DNA of 34,661 nt. Origin: Collinsella sp. WCA1-178-WT-3 (M1) (lineage in GTDB: Bacteria > Actinomycetota > Coriobacteriia > Coriobacteriales > Coriobacteriaceae). The notes beneath the pieces were generated by a model that was not told the DNA's origin, made no database searches, and saw only the letters and a list, made by a program, of their open reading frames with translations. Below, one piece after another: positions 34,332-34,661 of this stretch. Numbering within the stretch: position 1 is the first letter of the stretch; each line of letters opens with the position of its first letter. The stretch is taken from NCBI RefSeq assembly GCF_009696325.1, contig NZ_VUME01000017.1:1-34661 (forward strand). The letters are read 5' to 3'. Both the position numbers and the translations under genes were made by a program.

Positions 34332-34366
34332 GGTCGACGCTGCAAACGCCCCTAAGCGGCAATCTG
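34332..34366. repeat. 35-nt intergenic block, copy 2
   Basis: It matches 21460-21494 at 28 of 35 positions. Confidence 0.6.
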
Positions 34367-34378
34367 ACGTTCAATTTC

Positions 34379-34409
34379 AAAGGCGCGACCAGAAGGTCAG
34401 CGCCTTTTC
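34379..34409 (+). terminator. Terminator of the structured stretch
   Basis: The 8-bp outer stem, inner GACC-AGAA-GGTC stem and T tail form a strong intrinsic terminator. Confidence 0.85.
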
Positions 34410-34498
34410 ATTTCACGGCACCTTGGCTCAAATGACGGGCGCTCGCTGGCGTTGCCAAAACATCGGCGTTGCCTTGATTCGGGCAGCTAATTTGGGAC

Positions 34499-34545
34499 GG
34501 GGCTATTTTGACTACTTTGCATGTAAAAGTAGTCAAAATAGCCCC
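34499..34545. repeat. REP-like palindrome with perfect 20-bp arms
   Basis: Arms 34499-34518 and 34526-34545 are perfect complements around a 7-base loop. GGGAC stands directly before the stem, as in GGAC-type REPs. Confidence 0.88.
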
Positions 34546-34555
34546 ATTACAGTTT

Positions 34556-34582
34556 GAGTCGTCCGAAAGGGCGGCTCTTTTC
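34556..34582 (+). terminator. Hairpin with T tail near the window end
   Basis: GAGTCGTCC pairs with GGGCGGCTC (wobbles) around GAAA, followed by TTTT. What it terminates is unclear. The last 80 bases show no gene I can support. Confidence 0.65.
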
Positions 34583-34661
34583 CGTTGCACGGCTATACGA
34601 TTGAGCCGTACCGGTGGTCGCTGGCCGACCGCCCCGGACGGCCGTCAGCCCCTGCCCCGTA

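Larger units (their letters stand above)
34307..34409 (+). other. Structured intergenic stretch ending in a terminator
   Basis: CCGCCGTTC/GAACGGTGG (34307-34328) forms a hairpin; the 35-nt block shared with the mfd-PAP2 gap follows (34332-34366). The series ends in a strong terminator, AAAGGCGC/GCGCCTTT (34379-34407) with an inner GACC/GGTC stem and TTTT tail. It could be a long 3' leader or a small RNA. Confidence 0.5.

Noticed and set aside
24105-34545. Repeated GGGAC palindromes considered as a CRISPR array
   Set aside because: They are widely and irregularly spaced, occur in both orientations and have genes between them; no cas genes are present.

Overview
The window looks like the chromosome of a gut Coriobacteriia member, most probably Collinsella or a close relative. 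This rests on GC-rich coding with some AT-rich intergenic pockets, a Gram-positive LPXTG surface protein, DUF6273-type kinase architecture, mannose-family PTS genes with SIS deglycases, and many GGGAC-containing intergenic palindromes. The genus is inferred from gene content and no search was run. About 27 protein genes and one tRNA are supported.

Left part (1-9100): the start of a transposase-like gene behind a protective hairpin, a long nested inverted repeat, tRNA-Asp, then an oxidative-stress-flavoured run of an Rrf2 regulator, a MutY-like glycosylase and rubrerythrin. A small membrane protein follows, then a compositionally different two-gene unit (DUF6036-like nucleotidyltransferase plus HTH partner) that resembles a toxin-antitoxin pair. 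RmuC, an ABC half-exporter and endonuclease III (nth) complete this part.

Middle part (9100-17500): an AAA/DUF4143 ATPase gene lies between two copies of the 3' end of nth, so it appears to be a recent insertion. Next come a large coiled-coil LPXTG surface protein and a minus-strand signalling module of two paralogous FHA proteins flanking a membrane Ser/Thr kinase. The outer FHA gene has a G10 run where its ribosome binding site should be, a candidate phase-variation switch.

Right part (17800-34661): mfd, a PAP2 phosphatase, a threonine-aldolase-like enzyme and a GNAT acetyltransferase, followed by a catabolic region. That region holds a GntR regulator divergent from a SIS deglycase gene, a DMT transporter, a mannose-family PTS (IIAB, IIC, IID), a second SIS deglycase, a HAD phosphatase, a YitT membrane protein and a second GntR regulator. 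The likeliest reading is uptake and breakdown of Amadori products (fructoselysine or glucoselysine): the PTS would import and phosphorylate the glycated amine and the SIS enzymes would split it to sugar phosphate and amino acid. A shared CGTTATA motif in front of the DMT gene, the PTS operon and the second GntR gene suggests a local regulon. GGAC-type REP-like palindromes are scattered through this region and supply the stop codons of three genes.
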